Assembly (NCBI GenBank): GCA_963576725.1
Contig: OY755239.1
Location: forward strand, 57,579,953-57,643,952
Reading direction: 5' to 3'
Source of the DNA: Azorinus chamasolen
Taxonomy: Eukaryota > Mollusca > Bivalvia > Cardiida > Solecurtidae
DNA length: 64,000 nucleotides
The notes below the pieces were generated by a model. It was not told the origin of the DNA. It did not search any database and saw only the letters and a program-made list of their open reading frames with translations. Each line of letters starts with the position of its first letter. The first letter of the stretch is position 1. Below, piece after piece: positions 23,550 through 35,138 of this stretch. The position numbers and the translations under genes were made by a program.

Positions 23550-23845
23550 ATTTGCAAACAGTGTTTATCCAGATGAGATACCGTGTAACGTGGCGTCTTA
23601 TCAGGCTCTAAGCTGTCTGTCATTCTGTCAGTAATTTCTCAAAACTGAACCCATCGAAAGTAATGTCGCGGGAAACGAGTCAATGATGCCCCTTGCAAAC
23701 AATGTAGATACAGATAAGAGGGCTCACCAGGGTCTGCACTGTATGTCCAATTACAAGCTTTTCTTTAAAAAAACATTTCTGGATATTAACGGTAAACTTG
23801 ACCTGTTTGAATTTAGAATAGTCCATTTGAAATGTCTTTCTTGTT
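23550..23845 (-). mobile_element. Adjacent D and H element remnants
   Basis: 23,550-23,655: D core ccagatgagataccgtg and taatttctcaaaactg. From about 23,660: H arm gcgggaaacgagtcaatg, gataagagggctcacc, cttgacctgtttgaat, gaatagtccatttgaaatg. Confidence 0.5.
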
Positions 23846-24734
23846 GTGGCTTTTCTGTATATATTACATCTATACAAAATAACATTCGGATAAAGTTTTC
23901 ATCAGTTGAATATTCAAAGTGGAATAGTCAGTTTGTGTTGAACTATATGATCTATTTATTATGAAATACTTAAATTTGCTAAATGAGTTTGACTGACAAA
24001 CAGTGTAGAACCTGATCATAGGACTACTTCTCTGCATTCAACGGATAATATCCCTTTCCCAATCAACAAACGGTTTTTCTGTAACTATCGTAATTCATAT
24101 ACATCATTCGAAAAAAGAGTTACATAGTAACAGTAGCAGGATTTTCTCAAAACGTGTATGAACCTAATCATTAACGTCTTGACAGGGATATTTAATAATT
24201 ATAGTAACCTGTAGCATTGCATATAGTGTGTTGATCAACATTACCACTATGTGGAGTATATGCCTTGAACTACCAATTAAGCTCTTCTACATGTGCTAAT
24301 TAACATACACTAATATGAGACAAATCTCGGCAAACTATTTAAACAAAATTACCCACGGTAGTGCATGCTTTAAATGCAAAGGCTTAAAGCAGAATCGAAA
24401 TTAAGTTTTGCAAGAGCAATTAACGATGACACCTGAGTCTGTTTCAAGAACAGTGTTATAGCTTCTGCATTTAGGATACGAAGATAACAATTAAACTGGA
24501 GGAGTGAAACCAATTGTGTTGTAAAAGAACTAGGACAGGTTCCTTTACGTTTATTCTGCTATGAAAGTTGTCTCGTACTCAAGTTTATCAGAATCGAATC
24601 ACGCTCGTGTGCAGTACCTACCCAGTTCATTAACCTTTCATATAAGATTAGATTAGTTTTTATCAAAGCACATGAATACAGCCATTTGCTTTCAAGCTCT
24701 AATAGTAGTATGTATATAATTCAATTTAATATGT
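23846..24734. other. No recognisable feature
   Basis: AT-rich, no supported gene. Confidence 0.35.
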
Positions 24735-24882
24735 AAAACCATAACTCTTCCGCCGCCGAAGTCGCCAGAAAACGACTATAGGAGCGTTCTGTTTTACCTT
24801 TACATTGCTTTAATCAGTCACCTGCCCTAAATACCAACTAATTAACACAATTTAGTGACCGTTATAGAGAGGTTTTACTGTA
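24735..24882. mobile_element. Family A MITE (ATAACGG-type), left half damaged
   Basis: Right half intact: ctataggagcgttctgtttt, cagtcacctgccctaaatac, gaccgttatagagaggtttt, ACTGTA. Confidence 0.7.
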
Positions 24883-24918
24883 TACATTGTATACATCGTC
24901 AGATAATGAAAACTGCTG

Positions 24919-25095
24919 AACCCTTTACTCCATAGAGCGCATTTGACGCATTTGCAAACAGAATAGACCCATATAAGATAGCTCCTGCACGATCTTGCTG
25001 ACCAATCAGGGTCTCCTCAGGTTGATCATGAAATAGTATAGACTGAATTATATGAAACCGCTTCCACACAGTATGCCTCCATGACAGTTTAGGCA
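24919..25095 (+). mobile_element. Family B2 element, truncated
   Basis: ccctttactccatagagcgc, cgcatttgcaaacagaatag, gatagctcctgc, gaccaatcagggtc; stops before the long-arm terminus, close to a retrotransposon relic. Confidence 0.6.
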
Positions 25096-25139
25096 TCAGA
25101 TGACAGGAGAAGATCCTAGATACTGAGGTTTAAAGTCAT

Positions 25140-25545
25140 GCTGACATGTACAGCATCGACACCATGCTGCGGTTGGTCATGTTCGAAGAACGGATGACAC
25201 GCGCATCCCGAAATAGCTCTTGTACGGTGAGCTAGAACATGGCTTACGCTCCAGAGGTGGCCAGAAAAAAAGCGGTACAGAGACTCCTTGAAAGTATCCA
25301 CCAAGCTGTTCCACATCGAACATGACACATAGGAAGATCTAGCTCTTGACCAAAGTGCCCGGCGCTCTTGCGTAAAGATGGGAGCAAAGATACACGAGGA
25401 GAATCGTATCTGCCTCGCAAAACAGAAGAGGACCAAGCGAAAGGAGAGAGAAGCATCGGCAGCATGTTGAAATGTGGAAGGACGTTCCAAGCGAGGTTTG
25501 GACTTGTCAGCCATCTTCGAACTCACAAACACTAAACGCAGAAAT
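25140..25545 (+). mobile_element. Non-LTR retrotransposon relic: extreme C-terminus with zinc-finger-like motif
   Basis: Plus-strand frames give, in order, a degraded LLYGELEHG, GGQKK, KRYRDSLK-like and SIHQAVPH segments, KMGAKIHEENRI and finally CGRTFQARFGLVSHLRTH then a stop. GEL..G.R..GGQKKR..D.LK and the closing C..CGR.F.ARIGL.SH.RTH are familiar from the end of many animal non-LTR polyproteins. Several frameshifts; the first finger cysteine is missing. The minus-strand open frame here is a shadow. Confidence 0.8.
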
Positions 25546-25844
25546 TAGCAGAGATGAAACTATGGTCATCTTCGACGTCGACGGTGTGTGATTAGATTAT
25601 TGCAACAACTTATTAGCATTGAGAACGTTTCCCGAATAACCCTTGTATGCCCTATTTGTATGTTCTGACAGGACCTACATCAGACGATTTACAGTCTTTG
25701 ACGAAAATCTGTATTGTTTTAGGAACCATGGCATTGCCTCTGGTATGGAAATTTGTGTAACATAATTGCATCGATGAGATCAGTGCAAAAGGTCTTTTTT
25801 ATTCATGGTGCCAAAATTGCTTGATATTCTGTTTATTCTTTAAT

Positions 25845-26087
25845 TTAACCCTTTGGGCGCCAAATTTCTAAATGTCGTCTGCAATCCAATTTTGTTAAAT
25901 CATTTGGTACAATAAGGATTTGAGATAAATAAATTTCAAAGGAATAAAGAACATAATATATAGAAAAAGAGATTGAGACACAAAGTGAAGTCCCTGATCA
26001 GACATCGTCTTGAAAAGGCGGTGTCTGATCTGGGACTGCACTATTTGTCGTGGTGCATTTATGCAACATCGGCGTTGAAAGGGTTAA
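25845..26087 (+). mobile_element. Family E TTAA element
   Basis: TTAACCCTTTGGGCGCC to gcgttgaaagggTTAA, core gtcttgaaaaggcggtgtc, arms gtccctgatcagac / gtctgatctgggac. 243 bp. Confidence 0.85.
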
Positions 26088-26689
26088 CAGTTTTCAGTTG
26101 ACTTTTTTATACAAACATTTAATAGTGTACTGCATAAACCGTATATATTCAGTGGCTCCGTAAACGAACTATAAAGTCCATATACACGTTTACCTTCATG
26201 CACATACAATGTAACAGCGAATACGATCTGTAAATTATGTTATATGATGAAAACAGAGATACAGACTAGAAGTATGTTTTGTAAATATATAAACAATGGG
26301 TTCTTAGCTTTCGCCAGATTGACGCTGCCATTTTAAGGATTTAGAATTGATACACAGTATTTGATTTGAAATGTACCCATACAAATATCAAATAATGGTT
26401 ACCATGATATGGGCATAGTTGTTACTACCTTCGATTTCAGACTTGAAATCGAATTATTTATCAGGACTCAAACTGTTTTGGCATTCAGTGTAAACAGTTG
26501 AAGACCTCGAAAGGTAAAACATATTTGGTACATATATGTAATTGTTTCATTAATTTAACATAGATGTGGTTGGCGTATTCTGTTTATCCCTTTCGACGTT
26601 AAATGTTTCAGAGTTGAACAGTTCATCGTTATGTGTTGGTAGATTCCATATAGCAGTCTGAAAGGGTAAAGGTTAGGAGATAATTTCGA

Positions 26690-26775
26690 GAGACAAACAG
26701 AGCTACCACTGATCAGAGGGCTCCTCTAGGGGGTTTCTGGTATGGGTCTACATTGTTAACAAATAGCAGTTCACC
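26690..26775 (+). mobile_element. B2-like core fragment
   Basis: gacaaacagagctaccac, gatcagagggctcctctagg, gggtctacattgtt; ends not found. Confidence 0.45.
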
Positions 26776-26992
26776 TGTGTCCCATCATTTTTATATATGT
26801 TTTCTATTTAAGGATATTAATATATAACTAAATAACTATGCTACTATTTACCACGTAATAGATGACAAATCAGCGTGCACAATTCACTTAACAGGCTAAA
26901 GATAAAGAAACTCGAGTTTGCCTTTAGCTTGATGAAGACAACGGTGTCTGCCTAACACTGATCCGTTACAAAGGTTACATATTTTTAATTTA

Positions 26993-27205
26993 TTAACCCT
27001 TACAACGCTGAATTGTCAAATGGACTATTCCAAACTTCAAACAGGTCAAGCTTACGGTGAATATTTAGGGATTTTTCTAAAGAAAAGTGTAACATGACAA
27101 ACAGTGCAGATCCTGATGAGAGGGCTCCTCTAGGAGCCCTCTCAACTGGGTCTACACTGTTTGCAAAGGATATTGATGACTCGTGTCCCGCACTGTAAGG
27201 ATTAA
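26993..27205 (+). mobile_element. Family H TTAA element, copy 2
   Basis: TTAACCCTTACAACGCTGAA to cactgtaaggaTTAA; perfect core agggctcctctaggagccct; arms gacaaacagtgcagatcc / gggtctacactgtttgc. Confidence 0.85.
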
Positions 27206-27207
27206 AG

Positions 27208-27300
27208 CTCTTGAGAAACTATTGACCGATTGACTATCAGCTTGGCTCCTGATGAGACCCAAACTGTTTGCAAATACTCATCAGGCAAGACGCACTTAGC
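27208..27300 (+). mobile_element. Family D fragment
   Basis: cttgagaaactattgaccga, gcttggctcctgatgagacc, aaactgtttgcaaatac; the right half of the palindrome is deleted. Confidence 0.5.
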
Positions 27301-28051
27301 AGGCATATGATTAAAGTCGATGCAGAAGTTGTTTGTTAGAATCAGATGACAATATCATCAAACCAAGGCCAACTAATGTTACAGAAAGTGACATGGACAC
27401 ACGATGTTCATCATCAGTCATGTCGTGTAGCGAGATATATCTTCAGTGATAGCCGAGTTTACAATTTCTCGAGAACGTGCTGATTTAGTATTCGAGCTCT
27501 GCCAAGTCTAGACAGCAGAATATGCTCAACATACACACATGTAATTGCCATTGGCTGGAATATTTGTTTGATCGAAACGACAGGTCCACAGGACTGACTG
27601 TACTATTTGAAAGACAGTATTGTTATTTTTCCTGGTAGTTCTTCTTTCCGCTAGTTGTGTGGTCAATTTGGGTATTATACATTGTAAATCATTAACAAGC
27701 CACAGACAGACTCACCTCTTTCAAATATACAGAGATTGGTTTGTAATACATAGTTGAGCAAGTGCATTTGCTGCAACTGTGATTGTTGTATTAATGTTAA
27801 GTATGCATAACATAATATGGAAGCCCAAAGAACACAAATAAATAAAAACAATATGTACATATTTAATATCATAACCTTGACATACACACATGCGACACAT
27901 GTACTTTAACTTTAGCAATATTCAGTTTAGTACAAGTACAAAGAAATAAACGTATCATCATTCATACTACTGTATAACTGTATTCCCATTCCAAACAACA
28001 TAAAAAAGGAAAACGACATTAATATTGCTGTATGTAGAGCTACAGATAAAG

Positions 28052-28232
28052 GTGCGTAACCTAATACTAAAATCGTCATTCCTCCACCAATCCTATGTTG
28101 TGACCACTCTTTAGAATCATCTCTTTGAGACGATATCTAAAGAGTGGTCACAACATAGGGTTTGGCGGAGAAATAAAGAAGTTATTCTTGAAAATGTTTT
28201 AATTTACGCCTATTATCTGGAGCTCTATTTAT
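28052..28232 (+). mobile_element. Family F element, short form
   Basis: aaatcgtcattcctccacca, tatgttgtgaccactcttta around ctctttgagacg, then gggtttggcggagaaataaa and ttcttgaaaatgtttt. Confidence 0.7.
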
Positions 28233-28751
28233 GATTTGTATGGTATGATACATTCACACTTCTAGACAAGCCCATATTGTTGGAGCTACATCTGCAGCAA
28301 AATATACATGTACATCGTTATAAACGATAAAACTAACAGTTTCGTTTAAAATATTTACATTACAATGTCATACAAAACAAACCTATATTCTTCTTTATTG
28401 TTTTTAAGAATTGTATGGACTACTCTAAAGCCCGAAGACAAAATGTACAACCTTGATTTCAACATATATTATAAGGTCTAATCGAGATATATATTCTTCA
28501 GTGTAAACGAAACTAGGATTCGGAGGATAAGGGAAATAACAAATATTAATGACACAGTAAATGCCCCAGTTTAATTACACAAGTACTGTGCATGCACGAA
28601 CACAGAGCTATGCATAGAGTGATTGATTTTTGCAAGAAATACGTAAAATCACTGGTATGACTGATGAAAAACGAGTGTGTCCCCCCCATCTACATTTGGA
28701 ACACATATACACAGGTGCGCATATATACAGCCCGCAACTACATACATAATA

Positions 28752-28985
28752 TACAGTTACACATCGATATCTCGAACTCGGATAATTCGAGTTCCGGGAT
28801 TACTCGAAATACAGGTTTGGTCGTTTCTGAACACTCCTATCGGAACTTTTAGCGTTACTTCGGACCTATATTAAGCTGTGAACTTGAGAAATAGTTCAGA
28901 TTAGAAATCGGATAACTCGAACTTTTGTTATCTCGGAGTAATCTGTATGGTCCCTTGAAGTTCGAGATATCGAAGTTCAACTGTA
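28752..28985. mobile_element. Family A relative with CGATATCTCGAAC-type ends
   Basis: TACAGTT at left and AACTGTA at right; inside, cgatatctcgaac / gttcgagatatcg. Core actcctatcggaacttt; arms poorly matched. Confidence 0.65.
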
Positions 28986-29067
28986 GTTCAAAAAGTTATT
29001 TTGTCGAATCCTACTTTATTGTATGGACGTAACTGTACTTGCAAAGTAACAAGGGCAACTGCACGCG

Positions 29068-29232
29068 TTATTGAAACCTTACAATGCTGAATGTTCAAAC
29101 GGACTATTCCAAAATTCAAACAGATCAAGTTTATGGTGAATATGTAGGTATTTTTCTAAAGACATGACAAACAGTGCACATCCTGGTGAAAGGGCTCTAC
29201 ACTGTTTGTAAAGGACATTAGTGACCCGTTAA
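29068..29232 (+). mobile_element. Family H element, copy 3, centre deleted
   Basis: ccttacaatgctgaatg, cagatcaagtttatggtg, gacaaacagtgcacatcc, then gaaagggctctacactg where the right core arm is missing. Confidence 0.6.
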
Positions 29233-29445
29233 TCTGTTATAATTATATAGTCAATGAAATTGCATTTGAGACAGTTTAAAAGAATATACCATTAATGTTG
29301 AAACTATTTTAAGTTGTATTTTGATTTATTTAAAAGAATTAATACATACATGTACCAAATCTTTATAATCACATGGACTATCAAATTGAGAACATACTAA
29401 TAAGAGTAAAAGCTATATTTAATATATACTATAGAATAATCTATT

Positions 29446-29681
29446 TTAACCCTTCCCCTCATATAAACGTGTTTTCACTCATTTGCAAACAAAGTAGACC
29501 TAGATCTACCTCTAGGAGCTGTTCATGGTCATCTCTGTTTGCTACATGTAATAGAATTCGATAGATCTGTTTCTTTGCTTTCTAAAATGTCAACAATGTT
29601 CCACCTTCCATAACTATTTTGTCAATGAATATTCAGTAGGTATTGGAATATGGAATAAACACAGAACAGGGAAAGGGTTAA
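29446..29681 (+). mobile_element. Family B2-type TTAA element
   Basis: TTAACCCTTCCCCTCATA to acagggaaagggTTAA; core ctacctctaggagctg; long arm differs from standard B2 (atgtcaacaatgttccacc), as in 51,562-51,813. Confidence 0.75.
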
Positions 29682-29951
29682 GGATATATATTTTTTTAAT
29701 AATTTCATTTTGATTCATTCTAATGTAATTGTGTTGAGGCATAACGTTTAATAAAGTAAGGTTATGAACACTTATTATTGGAATGAACAATTATCTTACG
29801 AAATACTGTGTTAACAATAAGATATAAAATGTTTGTTGATACCCAAACTGAAAAATGAGAAGTATCGTACCGTTCAATTACCCCCAACCACCGCTCCAAA
29901 AATAGTGTCTACTGAAATCTGGATAAAAAGTTTGGCTATTTCCGAATCGAC

Positions 29952-30107
29952 CAGGCTCCGAGGTTATAAAACATTTTGCTTGAGTCTAAAATCATTCTCA
30001 AGCATATGATTGGTCAGATTCTGAGCTTGCTCAGCATCTGACCAATCAGATACTTGAGAAAGATCTCAGACTCAGACTCGGAAGTTTTAAAATCTTGGAC
30101 CCAGGCT
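29952..30107. mobile_element. Family K CCAAT palindrome, copy 1
   Basis: tgattggtcagattctgagc / gctcagcatctgaccaatca, arms cttgagtctaaaatcattct / tctcagactcagactcgg. Also at 34 and 47.5 kb. Confidence 0.65.
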
Positions 30108-30137
30108 TTTGAAAAGCTTTTGATTAAACGTCATAAC

Positions 30138-30271
30138 ACACATTGTAGAGAAACTATTGACCAAGCCAAATAGCTTGGATCCTGATGAGTCACCGTGGTG
30201 CTCGAAGTCTCATAATGATTAAGGCTGTTTGCAAATGCGACTTAGTACGCGTTTAGCAGTATAAGGCTTAA
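30138..30271 (+). mobile_element. Family D element abutting B2
   Basis: agaaactattgaccaagc, gcttggatcctgatgagtc, ggctgtttgcaaatgc and gcagtataaggcTTAA. Confidence 0.5.
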
Positions 30272-30512
30272 CTCTTTCCCATAAATACGCCTTTCTACGC
30301 CTTTGCAAACAGAGTAGACCCAGATCAGAGGGGTATGTAGGTTTAGTTTGATCAGGGTCTTCTCTGGTTGCTTATGATATAATATAGGTATAATTCTACA
30401 GTTTCTGCCATGATCAAATATCCCGTGCCCATGTACCATTATAACAGTAAATCTAATTAATATTTATGATGTCATTATTTCTTGTATGAATATTCATGGA
30501 GAAAAGGGTTAA
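30268..30512 (+). mobile_element. Family B2 TTAA element
   Basis: TTAACTCTTTCCCATAAATA to ggagaaaagggTTAA; cgcctttgcaaacagagtag, gattctacagtttctgcc. Shares its left TTAA with the D element. Confidence 0.75.
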
Positions 30513-30930
30513 GTGTTGATTGGAATAGACCATTATTGTGTTCACCTCTACATTTGTGCAGAGTACAACATGTTACGTTCACCATTACCTTGGCTGACAG
30601 GTTGGGAAACAAGGTCACTGATAGAATGTTGTAAACAAATACAGGTAGCACAAACATTCGGCTTTATTTACACAAATTGCATATTAATTATATTGGCAAA
30701 AAACTGCTTCTTCTTGCGTATAACAACAGGTCTTAAACAATGAAAACATAAATACATGAATAAATATAACTATATTTTATGATACATGATGGCTATGACA
30801 AAAGTAAAAAACGAATAGTCATAAGGGCATTGCTTCGGTAGTTCCTGAACGTTTATCTCACATTTAGAAGATAATATCTGCTCATATGTATACATGTATG
30901 GATCTGATGGTGGGATGAGCCTTATCAGTG

Positions 30931-31370
30931 TAGCCCATTTCCATGGTCTATGTGTATTCCAAATTTCAATACCTACTGAATATTCATTAACACAACAGTT
31001 ATAATGAAACTATAAGTACAGTAAAACCTCTCTATAACGGCCACTAAATTGCATAAAATATTTTGTGTTAAGAGCATGTGTCTGCTTAAAGCAAGGTGGA
31101 AGTAAAACAGAACGATCCAATAGGAGCGTTCTGTTTTACTTTCACCTTGCTTTAAGCAGACACATGTCCTAAATACCAACTAATTTACACAATTTAGTGG
31201 CCGTTGTAGAGAGGTTTAATTGTATAACTATGTTAGAAAGTAACGAAACTGATCGTTCCATTAGCAAACAGAGCAGACCCTGATCAGACGGTCCCTAAAG
31301 GAACCGTCTGGTTTGGGCCCACTCTGTTTACAAATGCGTGAAATTGCATTTATATGAAGGAAAGGGTTAA
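30931..31370 (-). mobile_element. Family B2 element split by a family A MITE
   Basis: Left part cccatttccatggtctatg, caatacctactgaatattc; right part gcaaacagagcagaccctg, gacggtccctaaaggaaccg, aaggaaagggTTAA. The A element interrupts the long arm at a TA. Confidence 0.75.
31017..31224. mobile_element. Family A MITE (ATAACGG-type ends), nested in B2
   Basis: TACAGTAAAACCTCTCTATA and complement; arms tgcttaaagcaaggtggaag; core cgatccaataggagcg. Confidence 0.85.
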
Positions 31371-31524
31371 CGAGTCACGTTGGTTGCATTACATTCTAAG
31401 ATGCAGGTGCTTATCTTTGAGTTTTGAAATATAATGACAATAATCCCATATTTGTTTGTTGATAGCTATTTGCTTGTGTGACAAGAAGCTGTACACATTT
31501 TAAATGAACAAATTTGTCTTCCTT

Positions 31525-31735
31525 AAAACTTATCCCGCTAAACGCGATATGAATCGCAAGTGGAAACAGCCTGGATCAAGATGAGACTCCAAGAACTTCG
31601 GCGTATAAATAATGATCCAAGCTGTTTCAAACAATGTCAGTTGTTTCTTAAAAGCTAGTGACATGACATCTGGTCAATAGTTTCTCAAAAGCTTGTTCAA
31701 ATCGAAAGTAGTCAAGATTGCAACAGGTCTATATT
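31525..31735 (-). mobile_element. Family D element
   Basis: gatcaagatgagactccaag, tccaagctgtttcaaac, gtcaatagtttctcaaaagc, cgaaagtagtcaagattgc. Confidence 0.55.
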
Positions 31736-31981
31736 TAAGCGGACGTTGATTTCACAATGGGTAACGGCAAAGGTGTATATATTTTGTTATATTACTGTTA
31801 CGTTTGTTAATTGGCAATGCCGATTCATTTTCTGAAATGAAAGTGGTGATCTAGGAACAAAATAAATGACCAGGTGACTAGCTATACATGGTCAGTACTA
31901 GAACACATCTCGTTATACACTCTAAATTACAAATTTACACATTTTCATCTCTCACAGTACTTAGTGTGTTCTTACACTCAT

Positions 31982-32135
31982 CTTAAACCTTTCCTTAATA
32001 TAAACGCCTTTTCACGCCTTTTCAAACAGAATAAACCCAGATAGATAATATAAGTCTGAAAATACAGTTTCTATCATGGCTAAAACAAAATGCTGTGTTC
32101 GTATGTCATTATAAAAGCTGATATACCATTAAGAC
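31982..32135 (+). mobile_element. Family B2 element lacking its central palindrome
   Basis: TTAAACCTTTCCTTAATATA, aaacagaataaacccagata joined directly to the long arm aatacagtttctatcatgg: one side of the palindrome is gone. Confidence 0.6.
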
Positions 32136-32233
32136 ATATTGCAGACTTAGATCAAAACCCTGGTGCAAAGGTGTGAAACAACACTTGCTAAAAGCTAGGC
32201 TCCGAGGAGACGCAGAATACAGCAGGATCTGTC

Positions 32234-32484
32234 TTAACCCTTTTCTTGCTGAATTTTAAAAATACATTTCTCCTTCTTTACCCATGTCCGGTTGTATAAC
32301 TACATATATCTTCACTGTGTACAAGTATTTCGCTGTGCAATCACTGCTGTGGAGTGCACTGGCTGCACAATCAACTTGTAAATAGTGCAGACCCTGACGA
32401 GACAGCTCCTGCAGGAGCTGTCTCATCTGGGTCTTCACTATTTACAGGTAGGTATATTGACGTGAACAGCAAGAGAAGGGTTAA
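32234..32484 (-). mobile_element. Family B1 TTAA element, copy 3
   Basis: TTAACCCTTTTCTTGCT to agagaagggTTAA; core cagctcctgcaggagctg. Right TTAA is the left TTAA of the next element. Confidence 0.9.
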
Positions 32485-32691
32485 CCCTTTCCCTGTTCTA
32501 TGATTAGTTCAAATTTCAATACCTACATAATAGTTACAATGAAATATGGTAAGTGGAACATTAAAGCCATTTTAAATTCCATAAGTAAACAGAGCAGACC
32601 CTGATTAGATGGCTCATATAGGAACTGTCTGATCTAGGTCTTCTCTGTTTGCAAATGCGTGCAAGGAGGTTTATATGAGGGAAAGGGTTAA
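32481..32691 (-). mobile_element. Family B2 TTAA element
   Basis: TTAACCCTTTCCCTGTTC to gagggaaagggTTAA; gagcagaccctgattagatg, gaactgtctgatctagg; tail to tail with B1. Confidence 0.8.
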
Positions 32692-32877
32692 GCGGTCATT
32701 TAATCATTGAACATACGAGTCTTAAAAGCAGTTTCTTAATGTTTAAAGTGGTTTCTTAATGCTAGTTAAAATGATACAGAACGCTCCCATATCTGTATCA
32801 CCTTTGTCCTGCATTAAACTACCACCTGTTTCAGAAATCCAGAGTAATGGCTGCTTAAGACAGGGACTTCTGTAAAT
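32692..32877. mobile_element. Family A MITE, diverged
   Basis: aagcggtcatttaatcattg, ggtttcttaatgctag, cgctcccatatctg, cctgcattaaactaccacc, ggacttctgta. Starts directly at the B2 terminus. Confidence 0.6.
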
Positions 32878-33168
32878 CGGCGTCCCACCAGAATTCAAGC
32901 TTCCAGTACCTTCTCAAGATCTGGCTCGAATAAAAAAAATAAGTATCATTGCATCAGATCGCATTTTGAGCAGACAGCGGGGTAGGAATAATAACACTGG
33001 TCAACCCTTTACTCCATACATACGCCTATCTAAGCCTTTGCAAACAAAGTAGACCTAAATCAGACAGCTCATGCAGAAGCAATCTGATCAGGGTCTGCTT
33101 TGTTAGCTAATGATATAATATAGATAGTCTACAGTGTCTGCTTCGGTAAAACAAATTATATACCATTC

Positions 33169-33386
33169 CCTCATATTGACGACTTTTGACGACTCTGGAA
33201 AAGTCACTTTGTGAAACCATTGTGATAAATAGAGCATTTGCTCCTATAGGAGCAAATGCTCTATTTATCACAATGGTTTCAAACTACAAAATTCTAAAAT
33301 GTTCCTTTTCTCTAGTTAATGCTCCTTTTCGGTAGATTTGTTCAAAGAGATTGTATCTAAAAAAAGCCTATGAGGTAATGGGTTAA
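33169..33386 (+). mobile_element. Family C element (left TTAA lost)
   Basis: ccattccctcatattgacg to gaggtaatgggTTAA; perfect core tttgctcctataggagcaaa. Confidence 0.85.
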
Positions 33387-33389
33387 AAG

Positions 33390-33595
33390 CATTATGTGAG
33401 GAAGCCTTCCAGCTAGCTTGCGGTAGGTCGGTGGTTCTACCTGGATGTTCTGTGCACGATACAATGCAATTTGTTCCGTGCACAGAAGGACCTCTGGGGT
33501 CTTCCTCCAACTGTAATTAGGTGGACGTCTTGATATGACTGAAATACTGTTAAATCGACGTGAAACCCGATAAAAACCAAACCAAAAACATTATT
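33390..33595 (+). mobile_element. SINE-like bivalve-type repeat, fragment 1
   Basis: gtgaggaagccttccagcta, ggtaggtcggtggttctacc, ggggtcttcctcca, cgacgtgaaaccc then aaccaaacc. Same family as 40,715-40,985 on the opposite strand. It matches my memory of a common bivalve repeat that carries a tRNA-like head, absent here. Confidence 0.55.
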
Positions 33596-34032
33596 CTATC
33601 TAATATTTATGATATTACCATTTCTTTCATGAATATTCATGAAGTAAAGGGTTAATAGTTCTGGTTTGAGAAAATATACATAAATAGATCGACTCGACGT
33701 TGGTACAGTGTTTACTCCCGGCATCCGGGTTTAAAGCGCATACAAATGTACAGACAGTGTCTTTACACGTACTGTCTACATTTAGATGTCCCTCTAACAT
33801 AACGCATACATATATGTCATTATATTAAGCAATGCTATTTGCCAAACGAACTCACAAACTAGTCAGTGGACCTTCTTGTCACTTGAGCTTGACCGGAATT
33901 GCACATATACACAGTAACATACCTCCTTAGCGACCCCACATGGGGTCTTCTTATAGAGATTTACGACAAATCACACACCAACCCTTATCCTGCCGATCGT
34001 GATCTAACCGTCATTTGCAAATGGACTGAATC

Positions 34033-34193
34033 AACTTTTCGTTGAGTCTGAGCTCGTTCTCAAGTTTTTAATTGGTCAGATTTGAGCCTTTGGCTCAAAT
34101 CTGACCAATCAAAAGCTTGAGAACTCAAATATGACCAATCAAAAGCTTGAGAACGAACTCAGTTTCAACTAAAAAGCTTTATAAGCACGGACC
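34033..34193. mobile_element. Family K CCAAT palindrome, copy 2
   Basis: ggtcagatttgagcctttgg / ctcaaatctgaccaatc, with gaccaatcaaaagcttgaga present twice in tandem at the right. Confidence 0.6.
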
Positions 34194-34317
34194 CAGGATC
34201 CAAGCCAGTGGTATCTCAAAACTTGTTTAGTATGAAATAATATGCAGGCAGGGTGTAAAGGGACTAGCTGTATTGCAATTGTCCACCATTAAGCAGTCAC
34301 ATGCCCTTTAACCATTT

Positions 34318-34540
34318 ACTCGATAAATACGCACTTCTATACCTATACAAACAGTGGATCCAGATCAGGAGCCGTCTGACCAAGGTCTGCTGTGTTTGCT
34401 TACGAAATAATATAGATATGGTTCTACAGTTCTACAGTTTGTACTTCAGCGAGACATTCCTGTGTCCATGTGCCATTATAAAAAATAATCTAATTATATT
34501 CACTATTTCCTACATGCATATTCATGGGGTAAAAGGTTAA
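34318..34540 (+). mobile_element. Family B2 TTAA element
   Basis: TTAACCATTTACTCGATAAA to ggggtaaaaggTTAA; core half deleted (gatcaggagccgtctgacc). Left flank looks like a remnant A arm (accattaagcagtcac). Confidence 0.7.
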
Positions 34541-34554
34541 TACCCATGCGCTTA

Positions 34555-34787
34555 TTAACCCATTCCCTCATATTGACGATTTTTGACGACTCTGTAAAAG
34601 TCAATTTGTGAAGCCATTGTGATAAATAGAGCATTTGCTCTTACAGGAGCAAATGCTCTATTTATCACAATGGTTTCAAACTACAAAATTCTAAAATGTT
34701 CCTTTTTCTAGTTAATGCTCCTTTTCTCTAGATGTTTTCAAAGAAGTTAGATCTAAAAATAGCCTACCTATGAGGTAATGGGTTAAG
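34555..34787 (+). mobile_element. Family C TTAA element downstream of the adhesion gene stop
   Basis: TTAACCCATTCCCTCATATT to gaggtaatgggTTAA; core tttgctcttacaggagcaaa. May lie in the 3' UTR of the adhesion gene. Confidence 0.85.
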
Positions 34788-35138
34788 TAAAGTATTCTCT
34801 GGAATTATTCCGATGCATTTAGTTTTCGTCATTCCGTCTTGCAATGAATGCCACACGGTTAGACAACAGATATCTTGTATGTTTGAATTAATTAGGACAT
34901 ACATATCATATTTGGAACAGAGTCAGTTATATATATATCTTACCATTCTACCACTTGTTTGCCAATAATAGGACAGTTTTCATGGTAATTAATTTCACGT
35001 GTTGTGATACAAGTAAAATACGCCAATCCCCCCAAAGCGCGATGACGTGAGCGCATATATTGTTTGTTAAATTCTTCTTTTGACTCCATAACTGACTCTT
35101 TTTCTATACACGTTAGAAGCATGTTTGACCTTCATCTG

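Larger units (their letters stand above)
33001..33655 (+). mobile_element. Family B2 element split by C element and SINE-like repeat
   Basis: Left part tcaaccctttactccatac, gcaaacaaagtagacc, acagtgtctgcttcgg; right part ctaatatttatgatatta, gaatattcatgaagtaaagg, gTTAA. Confidence 0.7.

Noticed and set aside
25116..25532. 138-residue minus-strand open frame
   Set aside because: It is the shadow of a plus-strand retrotransposon relic with recognisable protein motifs.
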